Assembly (NCBI RefSeq): GCF_029525555.1
Contig: NZ_JAPDHZ010000003.1
Location: forward strand, 1,240,001 to 1,304,000
Reading direction: 5' to 3'
DNA from: Cohnella ginsengisoli
Lineage (GTDB): Bacteria > Bacillota > Bacilli > Paenibacillales > Paenibacillaceae
Length of the DNA: 64,000 bases
A program made the position numbers and the translations under genes. Below the pieces are notes generated by a model, which was given only the letters and a program-made list of their open reading frames with translations, had not been told where the DNA came from and did no database searches. How positions within the stretch are numbered: position 1 is the first letter of the stretch; every line of letters starts with the position of its first letter. Below, one piece after another: positions 9,322 through 18,580 of the stretch.

Positions 9322-12300
9322 CTATTGTCCCGCTGCCCAATCAGCCAGAATCATTCTGGCGACGGCAGCCAGCACCTCGATCGTAATTTCATTTCCTCCG
9401 TCGATCGCGGCCGCCGACACCTTGCCCCAGTTCGGGTCCGAATTCGTTACGCCGTAGTACTTGGCAACGATGGACAGGTCGCGAATGCCGACTTTGGTGG
9501 CACCGCCCCCGACGAGCGTGACCAGCGAGCGCTCGAACGTCTGGATGGCCCCGTTCAGGGAAGCAGCTGCCGCATTGACGCTCTCCTGGCTGGAGGCGCT
9601 GCTCCCGCCGACGGCCTTGGCGGCGTCGAGCGCCGACTTGAGCGGGGCCTTGGCCGATTGCGGATACTGGCCGATCTTGTCTCCGTACGGTCCGTTGTCG
9701 TGAAGCTTCTGCGCCTTCGCGATCGCGGCGTTCAGCGCCGTCAAGTCGGCCGGTGCGCCTGGAATGACCGCGTTCAGGAATTGCTGTTCGGCGGTCCCCA
9801 GCGAGGCGACGGCTTCATCGACCGCCGATTGGGATACGCCCGCCAGATCGCGCTTCGCCTCGGCCTGCCCGATCGCATCCGCCAGCGCGTCATAAGCCGC
9901 CTGCGGATATTGTCCCGGATTCGCGCCGACCGTCGCATCGCCCAGCAGCGCCTGCGCATGCGCGATCTTGGCGATCAACGCCGTTTTGTCCGCTTCAACC
10001 GGATGAGCCACAATCTGCAGGGAGACGGTCGCTCCCGTCGTATCCGGCCGGACCGAATCTTCTCCTTCGAAGGTAAGCTCCAGGTCGGACAGCGACACGG
10101 CGGTAGATACGCCGGTCTGCGCGTCGTCCTTGACCGATGCGTGCAGCTTGAACAGCGGCACGGTTCCTGCGAGCTGCTGCCCGGCACCCGCCGTGAACAG
10201 CAGAATCTTCAGCGTCCCGGGTTGATCGGCCATCGCGGCCGCCACCTGGTAGTTCGCTTGCAGCGACTCGATCGCTTCGTCCTTCAGCATCCGGACGCCT
10301 TCGTACAGTTCGGTATCGAACGCCAGCGCCTGCGGATCGTAATGGACGAGGATATCCGCGCCGGTAAAGCGGCTTGCATCGCTAACGCCGACCGTCAGTT
10401 CAAGCTGCTGCCCCGGCTGCAGTTGTTCTGCGCTGGCCGCGAGCGTGCCGCCCGGATCTTGATTCGCCGGCTGCGCCGCCGCCACGGCGGCATCGAGCGC
10501 GACTTGGACCGCGAGCGCGTTGGCATAGCCTGCTGACGGCCGATGGTCCAGCAGCGCCTGCGCAACGTCGATCCGCTGCTGCGCCGTCAAGCCGTCGTAG
10601 GCGGTCAGGTTCAGATCGAGCCCGACTGCCGCGATCGCGGCCTGCATCGCCGCCGCATCGCTTGCCTCGTTGACGGCCGCGAGCGGAGACGGCTCGGGAT
10701 TCGGTTCGCCGTATGTCGCCAGCGTGACGGACATGGCGAATGCCGACGGAATCTTCTGCATGGTGATATTGGTATTGTTCGACCCCAGAAGGACGAGGGA
10801 CAGCTCCGTCTTGTCTGCCGCTACGGCATCCTTCACGTACTGCGTGATGTTCAATTCGTAATTGGCGCCCGTCGCCTGAACCGCAGTTCTGCCGATCTCG
10901 GCGAGAGCCGCCATATTGCTGTTTTTCAGATCGGCAAGCGGCTGCGTATTCCAGGTCAGCGGCGCTTCCCAGTTACTCGGGGCGGCGTAACCGATGACGG
11001 TTCCTTCCCGGGTTGTAAAAAACTGAACCTTCGCGTCTCCGATCGCGTCGGCCTCCAGGCCCGCCAACGAAGCAATATTAAATTTCATATAAACGCCGCC
11101 CTTGCGGCTCGAGGTTCCGCCGTACAGATTCGTCCAGCTGGCGGTACTGACGGTGCCCGGATTCGCCTGGTCCACGATGGCGTGCGCCAGGAGGGGCGCA
11201 TTGATCTTCGGGATCGCGGCATTCAGCTCCGCCTGCACCGCCTGGGCGTCGGCATAGCCCGACGCGGGACGATGCGTCAGCACGGAAGCCGCTACGCTGT
11301 TTTTCTGCTCGTTCGTCAAGCCGTTGTACGCGGAGAGCACAAGCCCGAGCGCAGCGTTCTCGACGGCGGTTCGCATGGCCGCCGCGTCCGGGGCCGTATT
11401 GACCCGCTGCAGCGCCGATATGCGAACCTGGAAGCGGAGCGTATACGTCGCCACCGTCCACTTGTCCTCCGCGGTCACGGTCACCTTCGCCGTTCCGGGA
11501 AGCGCCGACGCATTCTGAAGCACGGCCGTCGCCTTGCCGGTATCCGCCACCTTGAAGCTGACGACCGGCAGCGCCGTCGTTCCTTCCGGCAGCATGATGT
11601 CGTACGCATACGTTTCCGGCGCAAATCCCGCAACCGTAACGCCGTTGACCTTCAAATCGCTTAAGCTGGCGTTCTCGCTTAAGGACGGCGCGTTGCTCGC
11701 TTCCTCCACTGCCGCGTCAAGCGCGTCCTGCAGCGCTGCCGCATCCGCAAAGCCGTCGGCCGGACGCACCTCCAGCAGGCGGCTGCCGACCATCCGCTTC
11801 TTCCCTGCGCCAAGCGCGTTAAATTCGCCAAGATCGAGTCCCAGACCGGGAGCGGCGATGGCCGTCAGCATTTGTTCGGACGTAACGGCTCCATTGACGA
11901 CATTGAGCGGCGACGCTGCATCCGGTACGATGCTGACGCTGCCCTTGTCGGGCACGGCCTGAACGAGCAAATACCGCTTGCCGTCCCGGATCTTCTCGAC
12001 GAACGGAATCGGCTCGCCGGCTTGCGTCGCGCCGATATCGCTCCATGCATCGTCGACTCTAACCTTCACCGTGAGCGGGTAATCGTACAACGTATCGTCC
12101 ATGCGGTCGGTCAGGTTAAAGGTGATTTTCCGATCGTCCTTCCGCGTCACGACGATGTGAGCCGTATCGCGTTGTTGGCTGTAGCGCACGATGTCTCCAT
12201 ACCGGCCCACCCAGATCTGGTCGCGATACGTATCGAGAAGCTGCAGCAGGTATTGCGTCAGATCGCGGCTCGTCCGCGTCACGCCGTCCGAAGGCGTCTT

Positions 12301-15300
12301 GCCGGATTCATTCAGACTATGGACGAGCATATTGCTCCAACCGCGATAATACGAGGCGCTCCATACTTTGCGATTGGGATCGATAAGCGTCTTCACCATC
12401 GCCTCTACGCTGTTGCCGTTCGCCGCTTGATTGGTCAAGTCAAGACTGCCCGGACGAACGCTTAGCGACTGCGTGTTCATGTAATTGACGCTGTCCGCCG
12501 GATTCGGCAGCCCGAGCGTTCCCCGGGCGGCGATATAATATTGGGCGGCGATCTCTTCGTTGCCGCTGCCGAAAGGATACGCCAGCGTCGTTGCGCGAAC
12601 GCCCTCGATCGTGTCCAGCAGCGCTTGCGAGTCGGCATATTCGCTGTGCAGATGCGCCGGGTCCAGCGTGCTGCCTTTGTCTTCGTGCGTGACGGTGTGC
12701 GAGCCGATCTCATGCCCTTCCGCGGCAAGCGTACGCCATTTGTTCGGGTCTTTGATCAAGCTCGTAATGACAAACCAGCTGAATTTAAAGCCGTATTGCT
12801 GGGCCAGGCTGCGCCAAGTATCGTGCTCGTTTTCAAAATTGTCGTCGATCGTCAGCGAGAAGGCGCCCGTCTTGTCATCGGCCCATAGCGCCACTTCCGC
12901 GTCGCCGTGCTGCTGCGGCCAGTGGTCGTAATCGGCCAGATTGATCCGTTTCTCGCCGGATGCGAGCGGGGGCAGATTCCGAAGCTGATTGCCCTGCGGC
13001 TCCAGCGCGGATTCGACCTGCTCGCGCACCTCGGTTTTCGTCAAGTAGCCGTCCGCCGGCTTGTTGTCCAGCAAATACTGGGCCACGAACTGTTTCTTGT
13101 CCTGGCTGGCCGTTTCATACTTAGGCTTGTAAAGGCCGAGCGCCCTCGATTCCAGCGCCGAACGCATCTGCTCGGCCGTCTGCGCCTCGGTCAAGGCGAG
13201 CAGGGCTTGCAGACGGACGCCTTCGTTCAATTCATTTTGCGCTGCCGCTTTATTCGCATAGCCGGCTGCGGGGCGCGCGTCCAGCACATGCTGCGCGACA
13301 GCGTTTTTGCCCGTCTCCGACAAGGCGCCGTAGCCGTACAGAATCATCCCGAGCGCACTCGCTTCCAGCGCCGTACGCATCTGTCCCGCGCTCGAAGCTT
13401 GATTGACCGCTTCCATCGGCGCCGCAGGGTTATTCAGGATCCGGTTCCATATCTCTTCGTTGATCTTCAGAATCGGTCCGTTCAGCGACGTCACGCCTTC
13501 ATTCACGCCCTTGGCGTAAGTCATATAGCCATGCTCGTTCTTGTACAGCATATCCGTCGTTCCGATGCTAAGCCTGCTTACGACATCCCGCACTTCGGCG
13601 CTCGTCAACCCGGAGTCGATGTTATCGAGCAGCAATACGGGCGTGATCGCATCCACGTTCGGCTTCCAGCCCATGAAGACGTAAGTCAGGCTGCTTCGCT
13701 TGCCGTTCGCGTCCAGCGTATCGAATTCGAAGCCCATGCTGTCCGCGCCGAGATTCGGCAGGTCGTCCTGGCCGTCGACGATGTAGCCCCGGTATTTGCC
13801 GATGCCGCTGTCAAAGCCGCCGACCGGAGAGACGGGATGCGAAAACGTATAATTTACGAATTCGGCCATGATTTTGCCCGGCTGGTTTAGCGGATGGCCT
13901 TTGTAAACGAAGCCGTCGCCTGTGGCATCCTTACGAATCTCGCGTTCGGTCAGCGTCTTGCCCGAGTTCTGGTAGATCGTGCGAATATTCGTCAATCCGG
14001 CCGCGGTCAGTCTCGCCAGCCAGTCGTCGTAGTTAAAGTTGCGCATCTGGTCGTTCAACCACTGGGCGTCTTCGAAATAATACATCGCCATAATGGCGCC
14101 CGCGATGCCGGACCGATGATTCGGGTTCCATTCCTTGTCGAAGTTCCCGGTGGCGTCGATGCCCGTTTTATTGTCGTTTTCGTCGTCGTAAGCGAACTTG
14201 GCGCCATAGAGGCCCGCCAGAATCATCAGATCGAGCTTTTCCTTCTCGGCGGCGGTCAGCGCGTTCCAAATCGCGGGCGCCTTCTTTTTGGCCATCACGA
14301 TCGCGCTCAGCAGCGGCATATAGCCTTGCCCCGACAGGCCGTTGCCGGCGAAGCCGGGCTCGTTGCCGCCTGCCATCACGGACCGGAGATGCTGCAGCGC
14401 CTTGGCCGAAGCGGTCGTAACGCCGTCGGGACCGATATAGTCCGGAGCGGACGCGGACAGCAGCGTCAACAGTTTAAGCGCGTTGGCGCTCTTTTCGTAT
14501 TCCTCCCGCCATTCCATGACCCATTTCAACGTGCCTGAATGCGTTTCCAGATTGTAGTCTAGTAATGGCTGTCCGAAAGCCGTCGCGATCGCTTCGGCGC
14601 TGAACGGAATGCGAACCTGCGCCTGCTCGCCCGGACTGGTCGCGGTCGCAGGCTGCGATACGGCTTCTTTCAACACCAGGTCGTAAGCTTTGACGAGATA
14701 CGTATATTCGGTTCCCGGCGCAAGTCCGTTGTCGACGAAGCTCGTCGCGTTCGTAACCGTACCGACCAAGGCGCCGTCACGGAAAACTTTGTAGTACAGG
14801 ATGCCCGTATCGTCCGTCGATGCGGTCCAACTGACGCGCGCCTGCATCGTATTGGAGATCGCGACCTGCACGTTCGCGGGGGCCGTCGGGTTCTCCGTAT
14901 CCAGTCGATTGGCCACGGCGGATACGAATACGGCCTGCACGCTCAAAGCATGCGCGTAGCCTGCGGCCGGCCTGCCGGCCAAAACGTCCTGCGCAACCTG
15001 CGAACGTTTGGCCGCATCCATGAGCCGATAACGTTCCATCGGAAGCCCCAGCGCGTTGGATTCCAACGCCGCAGTCATCGCCGCATTGTCGTTCGCGGCA
15101 TTGACGCGGGCCAGCGCTTCATCCAGACGCTGTCCGTCCTGCACGACATGGTTGTCGATCGACAGCAGCCCGTCGGCCTGGCTGTAAACGAACGCTTGCC
15201 CGATATTGTTCAGCGCATAGCCCGTATTCGCATAGTTGCGCGCTTTGAATTGATCGGCCAACTGAACCGGCTGCTCCCCTTCGGGCGCGATCCATACATC

Positions 15301-16749
15301 GTAAGTACGTGTCGGCTGACCCGTGCCGCTTGCCGGGTTGATCCGCACCTCCACCTGATAGGTACGGTTCGATTGGGCGGTCAATGGATGGGAAGAGGCG
15401 TACGCGTTGTCGTTGCGGACGTCGAAGTTCCCGAAGTTGGAACGAACGATATAAGCCAGATCCGGGAACCCGTTAAGCGTCACCGAGCGGTCCGCATAGC
15501 TGATCAGCGCGTCCGTCTCCTGCGGATTGCCCGTCAGGTTCAGGTCGAATTTAATGGCATAGGATCGGTTCGCGAGGTTATTGTCCGATTCCAGGCGTAT
15601 CGCCAGGCTTTGTCCCTGCTCGTCCTTGAACGGAACCTTGGATACAAAATGGTCCGCAATCAATCTGGCATTCGCAACGGCCGGGACATCGGTCGCTTGC
15701 GCATCTGCCGTTGCATGGACGCCGCCGATGTCGCTCAGGACGGGCGCGCTCGCAGCGAACGCATAATCGGCCGCCAGCAAGACGGGCTGCCCGGCATTCG
15801 GCGGCGTCAGCCACAGATCGTACGTGCCCAGCGACAGATTGATCATCGCTTTGACATGGTATTTTTGTCCCGCTGTATAGTTGACCGGCGTCTTCGACTC
15901 GAAGCCGGCTGCGTTCGCGGCCTTGATGGTGCCATCCGTCCCGAAGCGCAGCGCGATCGGGAAGTCCGCCGTGGCGGCAGGCGCCGCTCCGTCCGCCGTA
16001 ATGCCTACCGTGCCGTTGCCGGTAGTCGAAGCAGGCGTCGCATCGAATTCAACGACGCGCAGATGACCCTTGTTATTGCCGCCGAACGATTGGACAAGCT
16101 GCATGAGCCCGGTCGGCGCAGGCGCTTCGTCCTTCAATTCAACGACAAGCTTCGGCGTGTTGGCGGTGCTTTCTCTGGCGTAAAACTCCATGTTCTCATT
16201 TAAAGTGGTTATCGGTACAAATGCGACCGCAAGCGTGGACTTGCCAGCGGCAAGCTGCGTTTTCAAATAATCGGCGAGATCGAATGGATAGTAAACATCC
16301 GGCGTACTCAATACGGACTGCTGACTAAGTACCTGGCTCCCGTAAACAGGCGCATTATTCCAGGTCAACGTCGATTCCGACCAGCTCGTATCGTCGACGG
16401 CTCTCAGACCGACCGTCATCGCGGTCCCGTTCGTGCCCATTTTCTTCAGCCATACTTTCGCGTTTTCGATCCGGTCGGCCTCCACGCCGGCAAGCGCCGT
16501 CAGATCGAACTTCATGTAAATGTATCGTTGTCCGCCAGTGCTGCCCTTTAATTGCATCCAGGTCCCGTTGGCGTTCGTATCCTTGGCAACGGCGGAAGTG
16601 AAAGCATCGTCCGTCGGAACAAGCTCGACGACCGATGCGGAAGCTGCCGAAGCCACGGCGCCCCGCCCGGATGCGGCCGGGAAGGCAAGACCGATGAGCA
16701 GCGCCATGACGAGCGCCGCGCTCACCGCTTTTTTCCAGGAAAATTTCAT
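9322..16749 (-). CDS. Giant secreted multidomain protein: DNRLRE, alpha-helical lyase-like region, NodB deacetylase, cohesin, dockerin-like
   Basis: 2475 aa, intact, with signal peptide (KKAVSAALVMALLIGLAFP) and AGGAGG before ATG 16749. In order: a DNRLRE-type domain; two beta-sandwich modules with VPFKDEQG and PEGEQPVQL; repeat copy 1; an Fn3-like module; a long alpha-helical region (AEKEKLDLMILAGLYG, NPNHRSGIAGAIMAMYYFED) resembling an alpha-toroid polysaccharide lyase but not firmly assigned; repeats 2 and 3; a NodB/CE4 deacetylase with TIDDNFENEHD and HEIGSHTVTH; repeat 4; a cadherin-like sheet; repeat 5; a second DNRLRE; repeat 6; a cohesin-like domain (ADILVHYDPQALAFDTELYE); FIVAR-like helices; and a dockerin-like tail (GIRDLSIVAKYYG) with degenerate calcium loops. 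Probably an extracellular polysaccharide-modifying enzyme. Confidence 0.85.
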   Translation of the reverse strand: MKFSWKKAVSAALVMALLIGLAFPAASGRGAVASAASASVVELVPTDDAFTSAVAKDTNANGTWMQLKGSTGGQRYIYMKFDLTALAGVEADRIENAKVWLKKMGTNGTAMTVGLRAVDDTSWSESTLTWNNAPVYGSQVLSQQSVLSTPDVYYPFDLADYLKTQLAAGKSTLAVAFVPITTLNENMEFYARESTANTPKLVVELKDEAPAPTGLMQLVQSFGGNNKGHLRVVEFDATPASTTGNGTVGITADGAAPAATADFPIALRFGTDGTIKAANAAGFESKTPVNYTAGQKYHVKAMINLSLGTYDLWLTPPNAGQPVLLAADYAFAASAPVLSDIGGVHATADAQATDVPAVANARLIADHFVSKVPFKDEQGQSLAIRLESDNNLANRSYAIKFDLNLTGNPQETDALISYADRSVTLNGFPDLAYIVRSNFGNFDVRNDNAYASSHPLTAQSNRTYQVEVRINPASGTGQPTRTYDVWIAPEGEQPVQLADQFKARNYANTGYALNNIGQAFVYSQADGLLSIDNHVVQDGQRLDEALARVNAANDNAAMTAALESNALGLPMERYRLMDAAKRSQVAQDVLAGRPAAGYAHALSVQAVFVSAVANRLDTENPTAPANVQVAISNTMQARVSWTASTDDTGILYYKVFRDGALVGTVTNATSFVDNGLAPGTEYTYLVKAYDLVLKEAVSQPATATSPGEQAQVRIPFSAEAIATAFGQPLLDYNLETHSGTLKWVMEWREEYEKSANALKLLTLLSASAPDYIGPDGVTTASAKALQHLRSVMAGGNEPGFAGNGLSGQGYMPLLSAIVMAKKKAPAIWNALTAAEKEKLDLMILAGLYGAKFAYDDENDNKTGIDATGNFDKEWNPNHRSGIAGAIMAMYYFEDAQWLNDQMRNFNYDDWLARLTAAGLTNIRTIYQNSGKTLTEREIRKDATGDGFVYKGHPLNQPGKIMAEFVNYTFSHPVSPVGGFDSGIGKYRGYIVDGQDDLPNLGADSMGFEFDTLDANGKRSSLTYVFMGWKPNVDAITPVLLLDNIDSGLTSAEVRDVVSRLSIGTTDMLYKNEHGYMTYAKGVNEGVTSLNGPILKINEEIWNRILNNPAAPMEAVNQASSAGQMRTALEASALGMILYGYGALSETGKNAVAQHVLDARPAAGYANKAAAQNELNEGVRLQALLALTEAQTAEQMRSALESRALGLYKPKYETASQDKKQFVAQYLLDNKPADGYLTKTEVREQVESALEPQGNQLRNLPPLASGEKRINLADYDHWPQQHGDAEVALWADDKTGAFSLTIDDNFENEHDTWRSLAQQYGFKFSWFVITSLIKDPNKWRTLAAEGHEIGSHTVTHEDKGSTLDPAHLHSEYADSQALLDTIEGVRATTLAYPFGSGNEEIAAQYYIAARGTLGLPNPADSVNYMNTQSLSVRPGSLDLTNQAANGNSVEAMVKTLIDPNRKVWSASYYRGWSNMLVHSLNESGKTPSDGVTRTSRDLTQYLLQLLDTYRDQIWVGRYGDIVRYSQQRDTAHIVVTRKDDRKITFNLTDRMDDTLYDYPLTVKVRVDDAWSDIGATQAGEPIPFVEKIRDGKRYLLVQAVPDKGSVSIVPDAASPLNVVNGAVTSEQMLTAIAAPGLGLDLGEFNALGAGKKRMVGSRLLEVRPADGFADAAALQDALDAAVEEASNAPSLSENASLSDLKVNGVTVAGFAPETYAYDIMLPEGTTALPVVSFKVADTGKATAVLQNASALPGTAKVTVTAEDKWTVATYTLRFQVRISALQRVNTAPDAAAMRTAVENAALGLVLSAYNGLTNEQKNSVAASVLTHRPASGYADAQAVQAELNAAIPKINAPLLAHAIVDQANPGTVSTASWTNLYGGTSSRKGGVYMKFNIASLAGLEADAIGDAKVQFFTTREGTVIGYAAPSNWEAPLTWNTQPLADLKNSNMAALAEIGRTAVQATGANYELNITQYVKDAVAADKTELSLVLLGSNNTNITMQKIPSAFAMSVTLATYGEPNPEPSPLAAVNEASDAAAMQAAIAAVGLDLNLTAYDGLTAQQRIDVAQALLDHRPSAGYANALAVQVALDAAVAAAQPANQDPGGTLAASAEQLQPGQQLELTVGVSDASRFTGADILVHYDPQALAFDTELYEGVRMLKDEAIESLQANYQVAAAMADQPGTLKILLFTAGAGQQLAGTVPLFKLHASVKDDAQTGVSTAVSLSDLELTFEGEDSVRPDTTGATVSLQIVAHPVEADKTALIAKIAHAQALLGDATVGANPGQYPQAAYDALADAIGQAEAKRDLAGVSQSAVDEAVASLGTAEQQFLNAVIPGAPADLTALNAAIAKAQKLHDNGPYGDKIGQYPQSAKAPLKSALDAAKAVGGSSASSQESVNAAAASLNGAIQTFERSLVTLVGGGATKVGIRDLSIVAKYYGVTNSDPNWGKVSAAAIDGGNEITIEVLAAVARMILADWAAGQ
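10485..15120 (-). repeat. Six copies of a ~65-residue helical repeat within the giant protein
   Basis: Copies lie near 10485-10690, 11190-11410, 11700-11910, 13000-13205, 13230-13430 and 14880-15120. Shared pattern: V-N-x-A, then M-x-x-A-(L/I), A-L-G-L, an aromatic residue, a K-x-x-V-A segment, LL-x-x-RPA-x-GYA and A-x-Q-x-x-L-x-x-A. The spacing varies and the copies separate catalytic and binding modules, so they behave as linkers. Confidence 0.8.
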
Positions 16750-16832
16750 TTCTTAAATCCTCCTTTTGAGCATGATCATTCGTCGAATCCGGTTATTCGC
16801 CAATCCTCCTTGGAACCGCTTACAGAAACCAT

Positions 16833-16894
16833 AAAAAAGCAGGACACCCGAGTATTGGAGAAATCCGTATTTCCGCCAGATATTCGGATGTCCT
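16833..16894 (-). terminator. Terminator of ABC importer 1 operon
   Basis: AGGACACCCGA (16841-16851) pairs with TCGGATGTCCT (16884-16894), with an inner AAAT/ATTT stem in the loop. On the minus strand it is followed by six T. It separates the importer operon from the giant secreted protein gene. Confidence 0.75.
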
Positions 16895-16908
16895 TGATAG
16901 CCCGCTTC

Positions 16909-18540
16909 TTATTTCGACTCCGCTTTGTAGCGCGCGTACGCGCTGTTGTACGCATCGACCGCGCTTTGCAGGTTCAGCTTATTCAGCTCGGCCAGGTACG
17001 CATCCCAGGTCGCGTTAATGTCCTGTGCGCCCATAAATACTTTTTGCTCGTATTCATCCATATAAGGATTCAGGTTGACCAGCGCATCGTCGATCGCTTT
17101 ACGCTCTTCCGCGGTGAAGGTCAGCACCGGGAACGGCGGTTTGATCCAATCGCTCTCGGCGTACATATTGAAGCCGGCCTTGGCGATCTCGTTCATGCTG
17201 CTTAATTCGCCCACCAGACTGCCGCGTCTGCCGATCTCGTAGCCGCCACCGATGCTTCGGAGGAAGTTCGGCAGTCCCGTCTCGTACTTCAGCGCAACGT
17301 CGCGCAATACGGGCTCGCCGTTCACCAGGTCGTAATGCTCGCCTTCGATGCCGAAGTTGGTCAGTCTCTCGCCTTCTTTGGTGAAGAAGAAATCCATATA
17401 TTTGATTACCATCTCCGGGTCGGCCGCATCGCGGGAGATGCCCCATGCATACGAATGAATCGGTTCGCGGCCCGCCATCATCTGCACGACGCCTTGCTTG
17501 TTGGCAGGAGGCGCGATCGCGACGAAGTTAATATCCGGCACCTGCGCGCGCACCGTGTCGTTCACCGCGGCGGTGGAGGTAAACCAATCGATCGTCGCCC
17601 CGCCGATATTGTTGCCCAGCATGAACTGACGGGCCTGAGCGCCTCTTGTGTATATTTCCGGATCGATAATGCCGTCTTTATACCATTTGGCGAGGTCGGT
17701 CAATGCCGCTTTATACTGATCGGACGTTTTGCCGTGATAGATTTTGTCGTCCGGTCCGATATACCAGCCGTTCGTCGCGCCCCAGATCTCGAGCAGCGAC
17801 CACAAGCCGGAGTTACGGGAAAACAACGGAATCTCGTCCTTCTTGTTGTTGCCGTTCGGGTCCTTCTCGCGGAAGGCGTACAGCGTTTGCTCGAACTGCT
17901 CGAAGTTCGTCGGCACCGGCAGGTTCAGCTTATCCAGCCAATCTTTACGGATAAAGTACCCCATCGAAGGAAGCGTCTTGCCCGGTTCGCCGCCCAGCGT
18001 TCCGGTCAGCGTATAGAGCTTGCCGTCGGTGCCCATGCCGGCGCGGCGGGCTTCGGGGAAGTCCTCCAGAAACTTCTTGATATTGGGCGCATACTTCTCG
18101 ATCAGCTCATCCAGCGGAATGAAGGCGCCATCGCTGACAGCCGGAGCGAGCGTCGTCCGCTGACCTTGAATAATGTCCGGCAGCTTGCCCGCGGCCAGCA
18201 TCGCGTTAAAGGATTGTACTTCCTCCGTGATCGACTCGTTCGCCACGTTTTCCATCGATACGTTCGTAATTTCCGCCGCTTTTTTCCATACCGGCATGTC
18301 GCCCTTCGGCGCGCCGTTGGCGGAAAACGGATAGAACAGCGTTACCTTGGCCGGCTTTTCGGAAATCTGCAGCCGGTCCGCGCCGTTGTAGCCCTTCGGC
18401 GCCTCTGCGGCAGCGGACGCCGACGGCTTCGCCGATGGCGACGAAGACGCCTGGCCTTCATTGTTGTCCTTGGCGCACCCGGCCGCCAGCGATGCGGTCA
18501 GCGCCATAGACATTAAACCGATCAAATGCTTCTTTTTCAT
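16909..18540 (-). CDS. Extracellular solute-binding lipoprotein, ABC importer 1
   Basis: 543 aa, family 1 carbohydrate-binding protein of LplA type. The N terminus MKKKHLIGLMSMALTASLAAGC has a lipobox LAAGC, so the protein is lipid-anchored outside the membrane. A Ser/Ala-rich linker and the binding domain follow, with the family-typical DKLNLPVPTNFEQFEQTLY and FREKDPNGNNKKDEIPLFS segments. It is last in an operon after two permeases (gap 40 bp) and before a terminator. No ATPase is encoded nearby; such importers usually share an MsmX-type ATPase encoded elsewhere. Ligand probably an oligosaccharide released by the neighbouring secreted enzymes. Confidence 0.93.
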   Translation of the reverse strand: MKKKHLIGLMSMALTASLAAGCAKDNNEGQASSSPSAKPSASAAAEAPKGYNGADRLQISEKPAKVTLFYPFSANGAPKGDMPVWKKAAEITNVSMENVANESITEEVQSFNAMLAAGKLPDIIQGQRTTLAPAVSDGAFIPLDELIEKYAPNIKKFLEDFPEARRAGMGTDGKLYTLTGTLGGEPGKTLPSMGYFIRKDWLDKLNLPVPTNFEQFEQTLYAFREKDPNGNNKKDEIPLFSRNSGLWSLLEIWGATNGWYIGPDDKIYHGKTSDQYKAALTDLAKWYKDGIIDPEIYTRGAQARQFMLGNNIGGATIDWFTSTAAVNDTVRAQVPDINFVAIAPPANKQGVVQMMAGREPIHSYAWGISRDAADPEMVIKYMDFFFTKEGERLTNFGIEGEHYDLVNGEPVLRDVALKYETGLPNFLRSIGGGYEIGRRGSLVGELSSMNEIAKAGFNMYAESDWIKPPFPVLTFTAEERKAIDDALVNLNPYMDEYEQKVFMGAQDINATWDAYLAELNKLNLQSAVDAYNSAYARYKAESK

Positions 18541-18580
18541 GCTTGCTTTCCCCTTTTACTTGGATTGGCCCTGCTGTATG

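Noticed and set aside
9250..16203. Several plus-strand frames of 200-430 codons opposite the 2475-aa gene
   Set aside because: Arg- and Gln-rich translations with no domains, entirely inside a well-supported minus-strand gene.
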